A stretch of DNA of 8,894 bases. It comes from Candidatus Fibrimonadales bacterium. Lineage in GTDB: Bacteria; Fibrobacterota; Fibrobacteria; Fibrobacterales; Fibrobacteraceae. This document shows positions 1 through 8,101 of this stretch, piece by piece (the first letter of the stretch is position 1; each line of letters starts with the position of its first letter). A program made the translations under genes and the position numbers. The notes below the pieces were generated by a model. That model was not told where the DNA came from. It did not search any database and was given only the letters and a program-made list of their open reading frames with translations. Where the stretch lies: the NCBI GenBank assembly GCA_009777135.1, contig WRMM01000064.1, positions 1-8,894 on the forward strand, in the 5' to 3' direction.

Positions 1-50
1 TGGAACCAACCGGTTAACAGCCGGTTGCTCTACCATTGAGCTATGAAGCA
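1..50 (-). tRNA. tRNA-Asn (GTT), 3' part outside the window
   Basis: Read on the minus strand, the sequence starts at base 50 with a 7-nt acceptor strand (TGCTTCA), then T8-A9, a D arm opening GCTC and closing GAGC around AATGGTA, and an anticodon stem ACCGG/CCGGT around the loop CTGTTAA. The anticodon GTT lies at 16-18 and decodes asparagine codons AAC and AAU. The start of the variable region (TTGGTTCCA) is visible. The T arm and the 3' acceptor strand lie beyond base 1, so the acceptor pairing cannot be checked. It lies 59 bases downstream of birA on the same strand but has its own promoter. Confidence 0.93.
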
Positions 51-65
51 TTCTTTGGTTGCTTA

Positions 66-94
66 AATTTAGAAAATTTTTTGCCTTTCGTCAA
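66..94 (-). promoter_or_regulatory. Promoter of tRNA-Asn (TTGACG-N17-TAAATT)
   Basis: On the minus strand, a -35 box TTGACG (89-94) is separated by exactly 17 bases from a -10 box TAAATT (66-71). The bases just before the -10 are TTTTC, as in the rplS promoter of this window. The expected start near base 59 gives a leader of about nine bases before the tRNA. The match to a primary-sigma promoter is good by eye; no transcription data support it. Confidence 0.75.
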
Positions 95-109
95 GGGTTA
101 AAATGCTCT

Positions 110-802
110 CTAAATCTCCAAATCTCCGCTCCACACTGTTTTTAGCCCGTCTTTTGTTTTGAAAAGCAATGAGCCGTCGTTTTGAATGGCTTCTATTGTG
201 CCCTCAAGCGTTGAATTTCCGTCTATGACTTTCGCTTTGCACCCTAAGAAACAGCCCATTTGCCGCCATTCTTCTATAAAGGGCTGCAGGCCTTTTTGGC
301 ATAATATTTCAAAGTTTGCTTTGAATTTGCTTAAAAATTCCTGCAAAATGCTTTGTTTGTCGTGAATTTTGCCAGTTTCTATGAAAATAGAGGTGGCTGG
401 CAACGATGCGAAGTCGGATTTTTCGGTGTTTACGTTTAGACCAATGCCTAGCGAGATGCTGTCTCCCAATAATTCTGATATTATTCCGCAGATTTTGTTT
501 TTGTTTACCAGAATATCGTTTGGCCATTTTACGTTTGCATTTATGTCCATTTGTCTTAATATTTTTGCCAGCGTTATGGCGGCTATTTGAGTTGTTGGGG
601 CGTAAAATTCGGGTTTCAGTCTTTTTGCAGGCAAAAGAATGTTGAAGCTGAGGTTTTTTCCTTTTGGGGCAAGCCACACCCTGCTATGCCGGCCTCGCCC
701 GCTGGTTTGATATTCTGCTGTGACAACCGCCCATTCGGGCAGGCTTGCAACGTTTTCGCGCATATATTTGTGAGTGCTTTCGCATTCATCGAGGTGAAGC
801 AT
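110..802 (-). CDS. birA: Biotin--[acetyl-CoA-carboxylase] ligase, catalytic domain only
   Basis: A cytoplasmic enzyme that activates biotin with ATP to biotinyl-5'-AMP and attaches it to the target lysine of biotin carboxyl carrier proteins. The 230-residue product begins at the ligase domain (LDECEST at 4-10). It shows the adenylate-binding loop GRGRHSRVW (35-43, family pattern GRGRRGRxW), KWPNDI (92-97), the lysine-containing strand KICGIISEL (103-111) and an IGLNVN strand. A short C-terminal domain of the SH3-like kind follows (KVIDG to the end). There is no N-terminal helix-turn-helix, so this is a group I ligase that should not act as a biotin-operon repressor. The start matches where catalytic-domain-only homologues begin, but no clear Shine-Dalgarno precedes it and a promoter is only weakly suggested (TATACA near 820-825). 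Confidence 0.95.
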   Translation of the reverse strand: MLHLDECESTHKYMRENVASLPEWAVVTAEYQTSGRGRHSRVWLAPKGKNLSFNILLPAKRLKPEFYAPTTQIAAITLAKILRQMDINANVKWPNDILVNKNKICGIISELLGDSISLGIGLNVNTEKSDFASLPATSIFIETGKIHDKQSILQEFLSKFKANFEILCQKGLQPFIEEWRQMGCFLGCKAKVIDGNSTLEGTIEAIQNDGSLLFKTKDGLKTVWSGDLEI

Positions 803-847
803 TTTTGTAAATTAGAATTTGTATAGTAAGCATTGATTAATTAAATG

Positions 848-959
848 TTTGGGTATAGGGTTTGGGGTATAGGGTATGGGCGATGCAAAAATATGCCGTT
901 TTTAGCGAATTTAAGCTGTTTTTTATGAAATTCCCCAAGCCCCATACCCCAAACCCAAA
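848..959. repeat. Inverted heptamer-array element, GGG-type
   Basis: The left arm (848-880) is TTT followed by four heptamers, GGGTATA, GGGTTTG, GGGTATA and GGGTATG, plus GG. The right arm (933-959), read on the other strand, is TTT followed by GGGTTTG, GGGTATG, GGGCTTG and GGG. The arms are therefore imperfect inverted repeats built from one degenerate GGGTWTR unit. They flank a 52-base AT-rich core (881-932) with no open frame. The element lies in the divergent gap between birA and tRNA-Leu and could fold into a long imperfect hairpin. It has no transposase and no visible target duplication. Its plan matches the element at 6859-6989, which uses a different heptamer. Confidence 0.85.
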
Positions 960-974
960 GCGACTTAATCAGCG

Positions 975-1010
975 ATTACTATATTAAGGGCTACCAGCGG
1001 TTGTGGCGGA
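975..1010 (+). repeat. Upstream copy of tRNA-Leu -10 region and 5' end
   Basis: This stretch repeats 1039-1073 about 63 bases upstream. Both read ATT-ACTATATTA or ATTTCTATATTA, then GGGCTA, then AGCGGTTGTGGCGGA, with one gap and three mismatches. The copy thus contains a TATATT hexamer (980-985) and the first 14 bases of tRNA-Leu (997-1010), after which the sequences diverge. The fragment cannot form a tRNA. It looks like a partial tandem duplication that may provide a second start site upstream of the tRNA. Confidence 0.8.
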
Positions 1011-1027
1011 CTAAGTTGACCGCCACA
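1002..1027 (+). other. 8-bp perfect hairpin before tRNA-Leu
   Basis: TGTGGCGG (1002-1009) and CCGCCACA (1020-1027) are perfect complements around a 10-base loop ACTAAGTTGA. The left arm is part of the duplicated tRNA 5' fragment. Because the real tRNA-Leu carries the same TGTGGCGG at 1065-1072, the right arm could alternatively pair there. No T run follows, so it is not a standard intrinsic terminator. Confidence 0.55.
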
Positions 1028-1043
1028 CTTGGTAAAGAATTTC

Positions 1044-1049
1044 TATATT
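1044..1049 (+). promoter_or_regulatory. Probable -10 box of tRNA-Leu/gltX
   Basis: TATATT preceded by TTTC, the same local form as in the rplS promoter, lies 10 bases before the tRNA-Leu 5' end. That spacing fits a start at or just before the tRNA. No good -35 is found at 17 bases; a TTGACC at 1016-1021 is 22 bases away, which is too far for normal spacing. A second TATATT (980-985) lies in the upstream copy. Confidence 0.5.
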
Positions 1050-1059
1050 AGGGCTATTA

Positions 1060-1143
1060 GCGGTTGTGGCGGAATTGGTAGACGCATCAGCTTGAGGTGC
1101 TGACTCCTGAAAGGGAATGAAGGTTCAAGTCCTTTCAACCGCA
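1060..1143 (+). tRNA. tRNA-Leu (GAG)
   Basis: A complete class II tRNA. Acceptor strands GCGGTTG (1060-1066) and CAACCGC (1136-1142) pair perfectly, with discriminator A1143; CCA is not encoded. The anticodon stem TCAGC/GCTGA encloses TTGAGGT, with anticodon GAG at 1094-1096, reading CUC and CUU leucine codons. A long variable arm follows (around CTCCTGAAAGGGAATG), as expected for leucine, then a T arm GAAGG-TTCAAGT-CCTTT containing one G-U pair. gltX begins five bases after the discriminator, so the two are almost certainly on one transcript. Confidence 0.97.
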
Positions 1144-1148
1144 ATAAA

Positions 1149-2514
1149 ATGACGCAAGAAACAAAGCCTGTTAGAGTTCGTTTTGCGCCAAGTCCAACAG
1201 GTTATTTGCATGTTGGCGGCGCGCGAACCGCTATTTACAATTATCTCTTTGCAAAAGCCGTTGGCGGAACTTTTTACCTGCGAATAGAAGATACCGACCG
1301 CAAAAGATACAACGAAGAAGCCCTGAAAGACTTATTGCGAGACCTTAAATGGCTGGGTTTGGAATGGGACGAAGGCCCGTTTTTTCAAAGCGAACGTCTG
1401 GAAATTTACGGCAAAGCAGCGGAACAGCTAATAGACAAGGGACATGCCTACTATTGCTTTTGCACAGAAGAACGCCTGCAAACTCTTGAACATGGCTATG
1501 ACCGCCATTGCAGAGACTTGCCACTGGTGGAGGCTCAAAAAAGAATAGAAAGCGAAAAATTCGTTGTAAGATTCAAGGCTCCATTAAACGGCTCAACAAA
1601 ATTCAACGATTTAATAAGAGGCGAGATTGAAACCCCGAACAAAGACTTAGATGACCTTGTTATTTTAAAGAGAGATAAATTCCCGACCTACCATCTGGCA
1701 AGCGTTGTGGACGACCACTATATGCAAACGAGCCACGTGCTGAGGGGCGATGAGTGGATAAGCAGCACTCCAAAACATGTTCTGCTATACAACGCCTTTG
1801 GCTGGGAAACTCCGTTTTTTTGCCACCTGCCCGTGATTTTGGCGCCTGGCGGAGGAAAGCTTTCAAAGCGCAAAGGAGCCGCATCCGTAGGGGACTTCAG
1901 GGATTTGGGTTATTTGCCTCATGCTTTGGTGAACTACCTTTCTCTTTTAGGCTGGAGCCCCGGAGACGATAGAGAAGTGATGAACCTTGAAGAAATGATA
2001 GGGGCTTTTTCTCTGGAACGTATTCAGCCTAAGGCGGTTTCTTTTGACGAAAAAAAACTGGAATGGATGAACGGAATGCACATCAGGCTGCTCTCGGATT
2101 CTTTGTTTGCAGATGAATTGAAAAAACTCTACCCTGCGGAGCAAGATGAAAAAGTTCTGAAAGTTGCCGCTTTGTTAAAACCTCGCTTGAAATTCACAAC
2201 AGAGCTTTCTGCGATGTCAAAATATTTTTTTGAACGTCCAGAAAAATGCGAAGACGAAAAAGCATATACAAAGTATTGGACTGAGCAAAGCCCTAAGCAT
2301 ATAGAGCTGGTTGCAAAGGAGCTGGAAAAGATTGAAGATTTTGATGTAAAAAACATTGAATTGGCATTCGCTAAAGTTTGCGAGAGCAGCGAAATCAAGC
2401 TTGGGGCGTTAGCTCAACCAGCAAGGCTTGCGGTGAGCGGCGTTGGCGCAGGCCCAGGGCTTTGGGAAATTTTGGAATGCCTTGGCAAAGAAGAATGTAT
2501 TTTCAGGTTACGCC

Positions 2515-2525
<11 letters not shown>
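1149..2525 (+). CDS. gltX: Glutamyl-tRNA synthetase
   Basis: A cytoplasmic class I synthetase that charges tRNA-Glu with glutamate using ATP. The 458-residue product has the Rossmann-fold opening RVRFAPSPTG with the HIGH-type motif HVGG (21-24) and the KMSKS-type motif KLSKR (237-241). A zinc-site-like set C103, C105, Y117, C121 sits in the connective-peptide region. The anticodon-binding domain runs to the usual end (SGVGAGPGLWEILECLGKE), so the gene is complete, slightly shorter than the common 465-490 residues. The start is fixed by homology because the family begins within ten residues of VRVRFAPSPTG. It has no Shine-Dalgarno: the upstream bases are the 3' end of tRNA-Leu plus ATAAA. The next gene overlaps its last 11 bases. 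I cannot tell from sequence alone whether it is discriminating or also charges tRNA-Gln. Confidence 0.97.
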
Positions 2526-4552
<2,027 letters not shown>

Positions 4553-4564
4553 TATAACAGCCAC

Positions 4565-4569
4565 AGGAG
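4565..4569 (+). promoter_or_regulatory. Shine-Dalgarno AGGAG of the zinc-ribbon membrane protein
   Basis: AGGAG is followed by five T residues and ATG at 4575. It fixes that start and contrasts with the weak or absent sites of gltX and the TPR gene. Confidence 0.85.
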
Positions 4570-4574
4570 TTTTT

Positions 4575-5879
4575 ATGGACATAAAAGAATACAAATGCCC
4601 CAATTGCAGCGGAGCGGTTAAGTTTGATAGTTCTTCTCAAAAGATGAAATGCCCCTACTGCGATACGGAATTTGAAATTGAAGCTTTGGAGGAATACCAA
4701 AAAGAGATTGGGACCTCGGCGCAGGATAATTTTGGATGGTCTGCGGAACAGGCTGGCAAGCCTTGGGAAAATCCTGAGCTTGACGAACTTTCTTCGGGTG
4801 CTTGCCCTTCTTGCGGAGCGGAGCTTTTGGGTGACCAAAACACAGCGGCAATGGTTTGCCCATGCTGCGGAAATGCGCAAATTGTCAGCAAACGTTTAAG
4901 CGGATTGCTGAAACCCGATTATCTTATTCCTTTTAAATTGGAAAAAAATAACGCCATGGATGCCCTGAAAAATTTTTGCAAGGGAAAACGGCTTCTTCCG
5001 GATTATTTTATTGAAGATAACAACATAAGCTGCGTGCAAGGTCTTTATGTTCCATTTTGGCTTTTTGATGCGCAGGCTCACGGGCATATATGTTACAAGG
5101 CAAACAAAGTAAAAACTTGGAGCGATAGCAATTACAACTATACAAAAACTGATTTTTATTCCGTGGTTCGAGATGGCAGCATGGCCTTTGAAAAGATACC
5201 CGTTGATGGATCCGAGAAAATGGACGATAGCTATATGGATGCCATAGAGCCTTTTGACTATGCTCAGATGAAGGATTTTCACACTTCCTTTCTTGCGGGC
5301 TATGTTGCAGAAAAATACGACGTTACGGCGGAAAACTGCAAGGGTAGGGCTGGGCAGAGAATTAAAACCACAATGGAAAGCGAGTTTGCCCGCACGGTTA
5401 CGGGCTACAGTTCTGTGAGAACCGAAAGCTCAGCTGTTGATGTTAAAAGCGGCAAAGTTAGCTATGCGTTTTTTCCGGTATGGGTGCTTAATACCAAGTA
5501 TAAAAAAGAAAATTATCTTTTTATGATGAATGGCCAAACCGGCCGTTTAGTTGGCAGATTGCCGATAGACTCGCTCAAGGCTTGGAAATACAGGGGTTTA
5601 TTCACAGGCATTTTCGGCATTATTTTCACCATTCTCATTTATTTTCTGTACCAGCTGGATGCCATGGCTATATCCGTTATGTGGCTTTTCTCTTTGATAA
5701 TGGGGTTTATGATTGTTCATTACTGGAAAATTCAAATGGACACAGCCCGCCTCAAAACTCAAGCCACCGAATACATAGTGCCAGACAGTTTATTTTTCCG
5801 AGAGAAAAAAGATCGCTTTCTTTACAGCACGCTTAGCAAGGTTAAGAGGCAGCAGGTTAATAAAGCCTCCGCACCGTGA
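4575..5879 (+). CDS. Membrane protein with two N-terminal zinc ribbons
   Basis: A 434-residue protein with two clear zinc ribbons: C8, C11, C26, C29 (CPNC and CPYC) and C77, C80, C95, C98 (CPSC and CPCC). A soluble alpha-beta domain of about 230 residues follows, containing a GLYVPFWLFDA motif. Two close hydrophobic segments (about 342-360 and 366-384) then form a membrane hairpin, with a short charged C-terminal tail. The layout resembles bacterial proteins often labelled 'TFIIB-type zinc ribbon-containing' or, misleadingly, PriA-like helicase; no helicase motifs are present. It likely sits in the cytoplasmic membrane with the ribbons in the cytoplasm. It starts 22 bases after the TPR gene, and its stop overlaps the next start (GTGA), suggesting co-transcription. 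The molecular function is not known to me. Confidence 0.9.
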   Translation: MDIKEYKCPNCSGAVKFDSSSQKMKCPYCDTEFEIEALEEYQKEIGTSAQDNFGWSAEQAGKPWENPELDELSSGACPSCGAELLGDQNTAAMVCPCCGNAQIVSKRLSGLLKPDYLIPFKLEKNNAMDALKNFCKGKRLLPDYFIEDNNISCVQGLYVPFWLFDAQAHGHICYKANKVKTWSDSNYNYTKTDFYSVVRDGSMAFEKIPVDGSEKMDDSYMDAIEPFDYAQMKDFHTSFLAGYVAEKYDVTAENCKGRAGQRIKTTMESEFARTVTGYSSVRTESSAVDVKSGKVSYAFFPVWVLNTKYKKENYLFMMNGQTGRLVGRLPIDSLKAWKYRGLFTGIFGIIFTILIYFLYQLDAMAISVMWLFSLIMGFMIVHYWKIQMDTARLKTQATEYIVPDSLFFREKKDRFLYSTLSKVKRQQVNKASAP

Positions 5880-6841
5880 GGAGTGGAAGTTCTCCCTTTT
5901 TCTATATTACCCATGTGTTCGGAATAATTCAAAAAAAAGGCAACGAAAACAAACTCTGCGGAAGAGTTATAGGATATGTTAAAGTTCCAAAGCCTGCGCC
6001 TGGCAGCGGAGACGAAACGCCTTTTGACGCCCTTGTAAGCCCGGATGGGATCTTGGCTATACAGGGTGATTATTCAAAGCATCCGGATTTTGAGTCTTTT
6101 CGCAACAATTTGCAGCAAACTTTGCCCAAAGGCTTGCAAGAAATTTTAAAGCACATACTAGAAGATGATGATATAAGGGATAATATGGACAAATCAAAGA
6201 AAATAAGCGTGAGCATTATACCGCAGAAAAATAGCAGAATGGGCGATTTTTTCCCAGTGCCTGCCCAGCTTGTCCCATTCCAGTCAGAAGAAATTTTATT
6301 AAACGAAGAATGCGATATTTACTTTTTAGGCGAATTCTCATCCTTGGGCAGTGCGCATTTATTTTTAACAGGCTTTCCCATACTCTACCAGTCAAAATAC
6401 AAAGAGCAGTCCGAATTGGAAAAAGAAAAGGAGATAGACCTGCTCTTGGCAGAAATAGACGGCGGAAAATCCGAACCAAAAGCTATTGAATCAAACCAAA
6501 ACTTTGCCATATCCCTAGACGGGGAGCTAAGCGACTACAAAGGAAACTTGCTTGAACTGCTGGGTGCTCAGATTTTGCCAAAACTAATGTATGCCATAGA
6601 AGAAAACGACTTGGAAAACTTCAAAGCCGGCATAAATTCATTCCGCCGTTTTATGCACGCATACCCTCACCAGCAAGATATTGAAAAAATGGTTTCCATT
6701 TTAGAAAGCATAAACGAAACCAAGCAGCCTAACTCAAAAGACTCCAAAAACCTAGCCTTGCTATGCCAAAAAATAAGCGCCCTTCACCACGAAGAATTTG
6801 AAATTTTGCCTGGAATACAGAAGGAATTGGAAGATATTTAG
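5876..6841 (+). CDS. Unrecognised soluble protein, start uncertain
   Basis: Up to 321 residues, acidic, with no signal peptide or membrane segment. I do not recognise a family. The N-terminal half has a beta-rich section (GRVIGYVKVPKP, FDALVSPDGILAIQGDY). A lysine/glutamate-rich linker follows (QSELEKEKEIDLLLAE), then a helical C-terminal part. The earliest start, GTG at 5876, overlaps the TGA of the upstream gene, but the first 13 codons look unlike a protein start. They contain TTTTTCTATATT (5897-5908), which matches the local promoter style. An in-frame GTG at 5915, seven bases past that hexamer, would give 308 residues and possibly a leaderless transcript. No other ATG, GTG or TTG occurs before the conserved-looking GRVIGYVKV segment. 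Confidence 0.75.
   Translation: MRSGSSPFFYITHVFGIIQKKGNENKLCGRVIGYVKVPKPAPGSGDETPFDALVSPDGILAIQGDYSKHPDFESFRNNLQQTLPKGLQEILKHILEDDDIRDNMDKSKKISVSIIPQKNSRMGDFFPVPAQLVPFQSEEILLNEECDIYFLGEFSSLGSAHLFLTGFPILYQSKYKEQSELEKEKEIDLLLAEIDGGKSEPKAIESNQNFAISLDGELSDYKGNLLELLGAQILPKLMYAIEENDLENFKAGINSFRRFMHAYPHQQDIEKMVSILESINETKQPNSKDSKNLALLCQKISALHHEEFEILPGIQKELEDI
5903..5908 (+). promoter_or_regulatory. Possible -10 box inside the 5' end of the unrecognised gene
   Basis: TATATT preceded by TTTTTC is identical to the -10 neighbourhood of rplS. No TTGACA-like -35 lies at 17 bases (GGAGTG is there). If active, it would start transcripts near 5915, at the in-frame GTG. Confidence 0.35.
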
Positions 6842-6858
6842 GGTGGCAAATTTGATGT

Positions 6859-6989
6859 TTAGTTGAGAGTTGAGAGTTGAGAATTGAGAGTTGAGAGTTA
6901 CTTCATACATAATGCCTTTAAAATCAAAATTAATGCGTTTAATATTTGCTTTAATAACTCTCAACTCTCAATTCTCAACTCTCAACTAA
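6859..6989. repeat. Inverted heptamer-array element, TTGAGAG-type
   Basis: The left arm (6859-6900, 42 bases) is TTAG followed by TTGAGAG-type units with one ATTGAGAG variant and ends GTTA. The right arm (6955-6989, 35 bases) is its exact reverse complement except that one 7-base unit is missing. The core (6901-6954) is 54 bases and AT-rich, with a weak TTTAAA-N17-TAATAT promoter-like pair (6917-6945). The element begins 17 bases after a stop codon and ends ten bases before the rfbC ATG. In RNA the arms could form a stem of about 35 bp. No protein or target duplication is visible. Confidence 0.93.
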
Positions 6990-6992
6990 GGA
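6988..6992 (+). promoter_or_regulatory. Shine-Dalgarno of rfbC
   Basis: AAGGA lies seven bases before the rfbC ATG. Its first two bases are the last two of the inverted heptamer arm, so folding of the element could influence access. Confidence 0.7.
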
Positions 6993-6999
6993 AAAAAGT

Positions 7000-7521
7000 A
7001 TGCAAATAATAAAAACCGAAATAGAAGGCCTTCTAATCATTGAACCGAGTGTATATCCGGATTCTCGGGGGTGGTTTTATGAGTCTTATAATGCTGAAAA
7101 GTTCAAAGCGTTTGGCATAGACACTATTTTTGTTCAGGATAATCATAGCCGTTCAGTGAAAAATACGCTGAGAGGGCTGCATTACCAGAAAAAACCTGGG
7201 CAGGTGAAGCTTGTTCGCTGCACGCTTGGCAAAATTTGGGATGTGGCGGTTGATATTCGCAAAGATAGCCCGACTTTTGGCAAATGGTTTGCGCTGGAGC
7301 TTAGCGAAGAAAATAAGAAGTTTCTTTACATTCCCATTGGATTTGCGCACGGCTTCTGCGTGCTCAGCGACGTTGCTGAGGTTCAGTATAAATGCAGCTC
7401 GGTTTACAACGGAGCCGAGGAGGCAGGCTTTGCCTGGAACTCCCCGAATATCGGGATAAAGTGGCCGGTTAGCGAGCCTATTCTGAGCCAGCGGGACTTG
7501 CTTCTGGAGCCGTTGCCGTAG
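7000..7521 (+). CDS. rfbC: dTDP-4-dehydrorhamnose 3,5-epimerase
   Basis: A cytoplasmic cupin enzyme converting dTDP-4-keto-6-deoxy-D-glucose to dTDP-4-keto-L-rhamnose, the third step of dTDP-L-rhamnose synthesis for surface polysaccharides. At 173 residues it is close to the usual 180. It shows the N-terminal substrate loop (DSRGWFYESY, 21-30), QDNHSRS (46-52), RGLHYQ with the catalytic His61, VDIRKDSPTFGKW (84-96), IPIGFAHGF (111-119) and YKCSSVY with Tyr130 at the position of the family's general acid. It ends with the WNSPNIGIKWP region. The other rhamnose genes are not in the window. Its last 44 bases overlap the convergent rplS gene, and a heptamer element lies directly upstream. Confidence 0.96.
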   Translation: MQIIKTEIEGLLIIEPSVYPDSRGWFYESYNAEKFKAFGIDTIFVQDNHSRSVKNTLRGLHYQKKPGQVKLVRCTLGKIWDVAVDIRKDSPTFGKWFALELSEENKKFLYIPIGFAHGFCVLSDVAEVQYKCSSVYNGAEEAGFAWNSPNIGIKWPVSEPILSQRDLLLEPLP

Positions 7522-7900
7522 TCGCTGCTGGCGCATTGACCTTGCGTTCTGCAATTCGGGCAGCTTTGCCGCGCAGGTTGCGCATATAGAATATGCGGGC
7601 TTGGCGTACTTTGCCGTGGGCGTCAATAGCAATGGAGTCTATTAGTGGGGAATGCATTTGGAAAATACGCTCAACGCCAACGCCATTTGAAATTTTGCGA
7701 ACGGTTACGGAGGAGCTTACGCCAGTGCCTTTGCGCTGTATAACCACGCCCTTAAATGGCTGAATACGGCTTTTTGACTTGCCGTCGGCGGTCTTTTCCA
7801 TAATTTTGACGTTAACCGTAACGGTATCGCCAGCGCGGAAATCAAAGGCATCTTTCTTTTTATTTTCTTGATGTATTGCCTCTATGTTTAGTTTGGACAT
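7478..7900 (-). CDS. rplS: Large-subunit ribosomal protein L19 with C-terminal tail
   Basis: A structural protein of the 50S subunit at the interface with 30S. The product is 140 residues. The core (1-122) matches the family throughout: FRAGDTVTVNVKI, PFKGVVIQRKGTGVSSSVTVRKISNGVGVE in sequence order, QMHSPLIDSI, and the end GKAARIAERKVN where most L19 proteins stop. An 18-residue tail of Ala, Pro, Thr and acidic residues follows, unlike the basic core. The last 44 bases, which encode most of this tail, overlap the end of rfbC on the other strand. A strong Shine-Dalgarno (TGAGG, five bases before ATG) and a clear promoter support the start. The common partners rimM and trmD are not adjacent. 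Confidence 0.97.
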   Translation of the reverse strand: MSKLNIEAIHQENKKKDAFDFRAGDTVTVNVKIMEKTADGKSKSRIQPFKGVVIQRKGTGVSSSVTVRKISNGVGVERIFQMHSPLIDSIAIDAHGKVRQARIFYMRNLRGKAARIAERKVNAPAATTATAPEASPAGSE

Positions 7901-7926
7901 AAAAACCTCAAAATTTTGAACTTATA

Positions 7927-7955
7927 AATATAGAAAAAAAAAAGCGAGTTGTCAA
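7927..7955 (-). promoter_or_regulatory. Promoter of rplS (TTGACA-N17-TATATT)
   Basis: On the minus strand, a perfect -35 TTGACA (7950-7955) is separated by 17 bases from TATATT (7927-7932). A run of ten T and a C precede the -10. The start is expected near 7920, giving a leader of about 20 bases with the Shine-Dalgarno. It is the best promoter in the window. Confidence 0.88.
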
Positions 7956-8101
7956 GGGATAACTGCTATGGATTATAAACTATTTTTTTGCTGCCTCTAT
8001 ATACGGGGTAGTTGATTTTTTTGAGGCACTAGATATCACCAATTTGGAGGCTTAACAACCCACATAAAGTCATTTGGCGCTTTGCTGAATCATGCTGCCT
8101 C
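7956..8101. other. Intergenic gap between the FGE-like gene and the rplS promoter
   Basis: Apart from the rplS promoter on its left, I see no gene. The octamer GCTGCCTC occurs twice (7990-7997 and 8093-8100), and a 6-bp inverted repeat TGCCTC/GAGGCA spans 7992-8028. Reading on from the FGE-like stop in frame gives a short peptide-like string (see findings). Confidence 0.4.

Noticed and set aside
309..677. Open frames antisense to, or in other frames of, birA
   Set aside because: They have lysine/arginine-rich shadow composition and lie entirely inside the well-supported birA gene.
960..1148. T-box riboswitch upstream of gltX
   Set aside because: The region contains a tRNA and a partial copy of it, with no T-box consensus and no terminator/antiterminator pair before gltX.
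4575..5879. PriA helicase annotation for the zinc-ribbon membrane protein
   Set aside because: No Walker or DEAH motifs; only the zinc ribbons superficially recall PriA.
6761..6964. A minus-strand open frame with LNSQFSTLNSQL
   Set aside because: It is simply the stop-free strand of the TTGAGAG array plus antisense of the upstream gene, with no ribosome site and no protein-like composition.
7992..8028. Intrinsic terminator from TGCCTC/GAGGCA
   Set aside because: The stem is only 6 bp with a 25-base loop, and on the strand that would need it the following run is A, not T.
8070..8100. Seven-codon ORF after AGGAGG on the minus strand (MIQQSAK)
   Set aside because: It is too short to support, and the AGGAGG overlaps the end of the FGE-like gene by chance composition.
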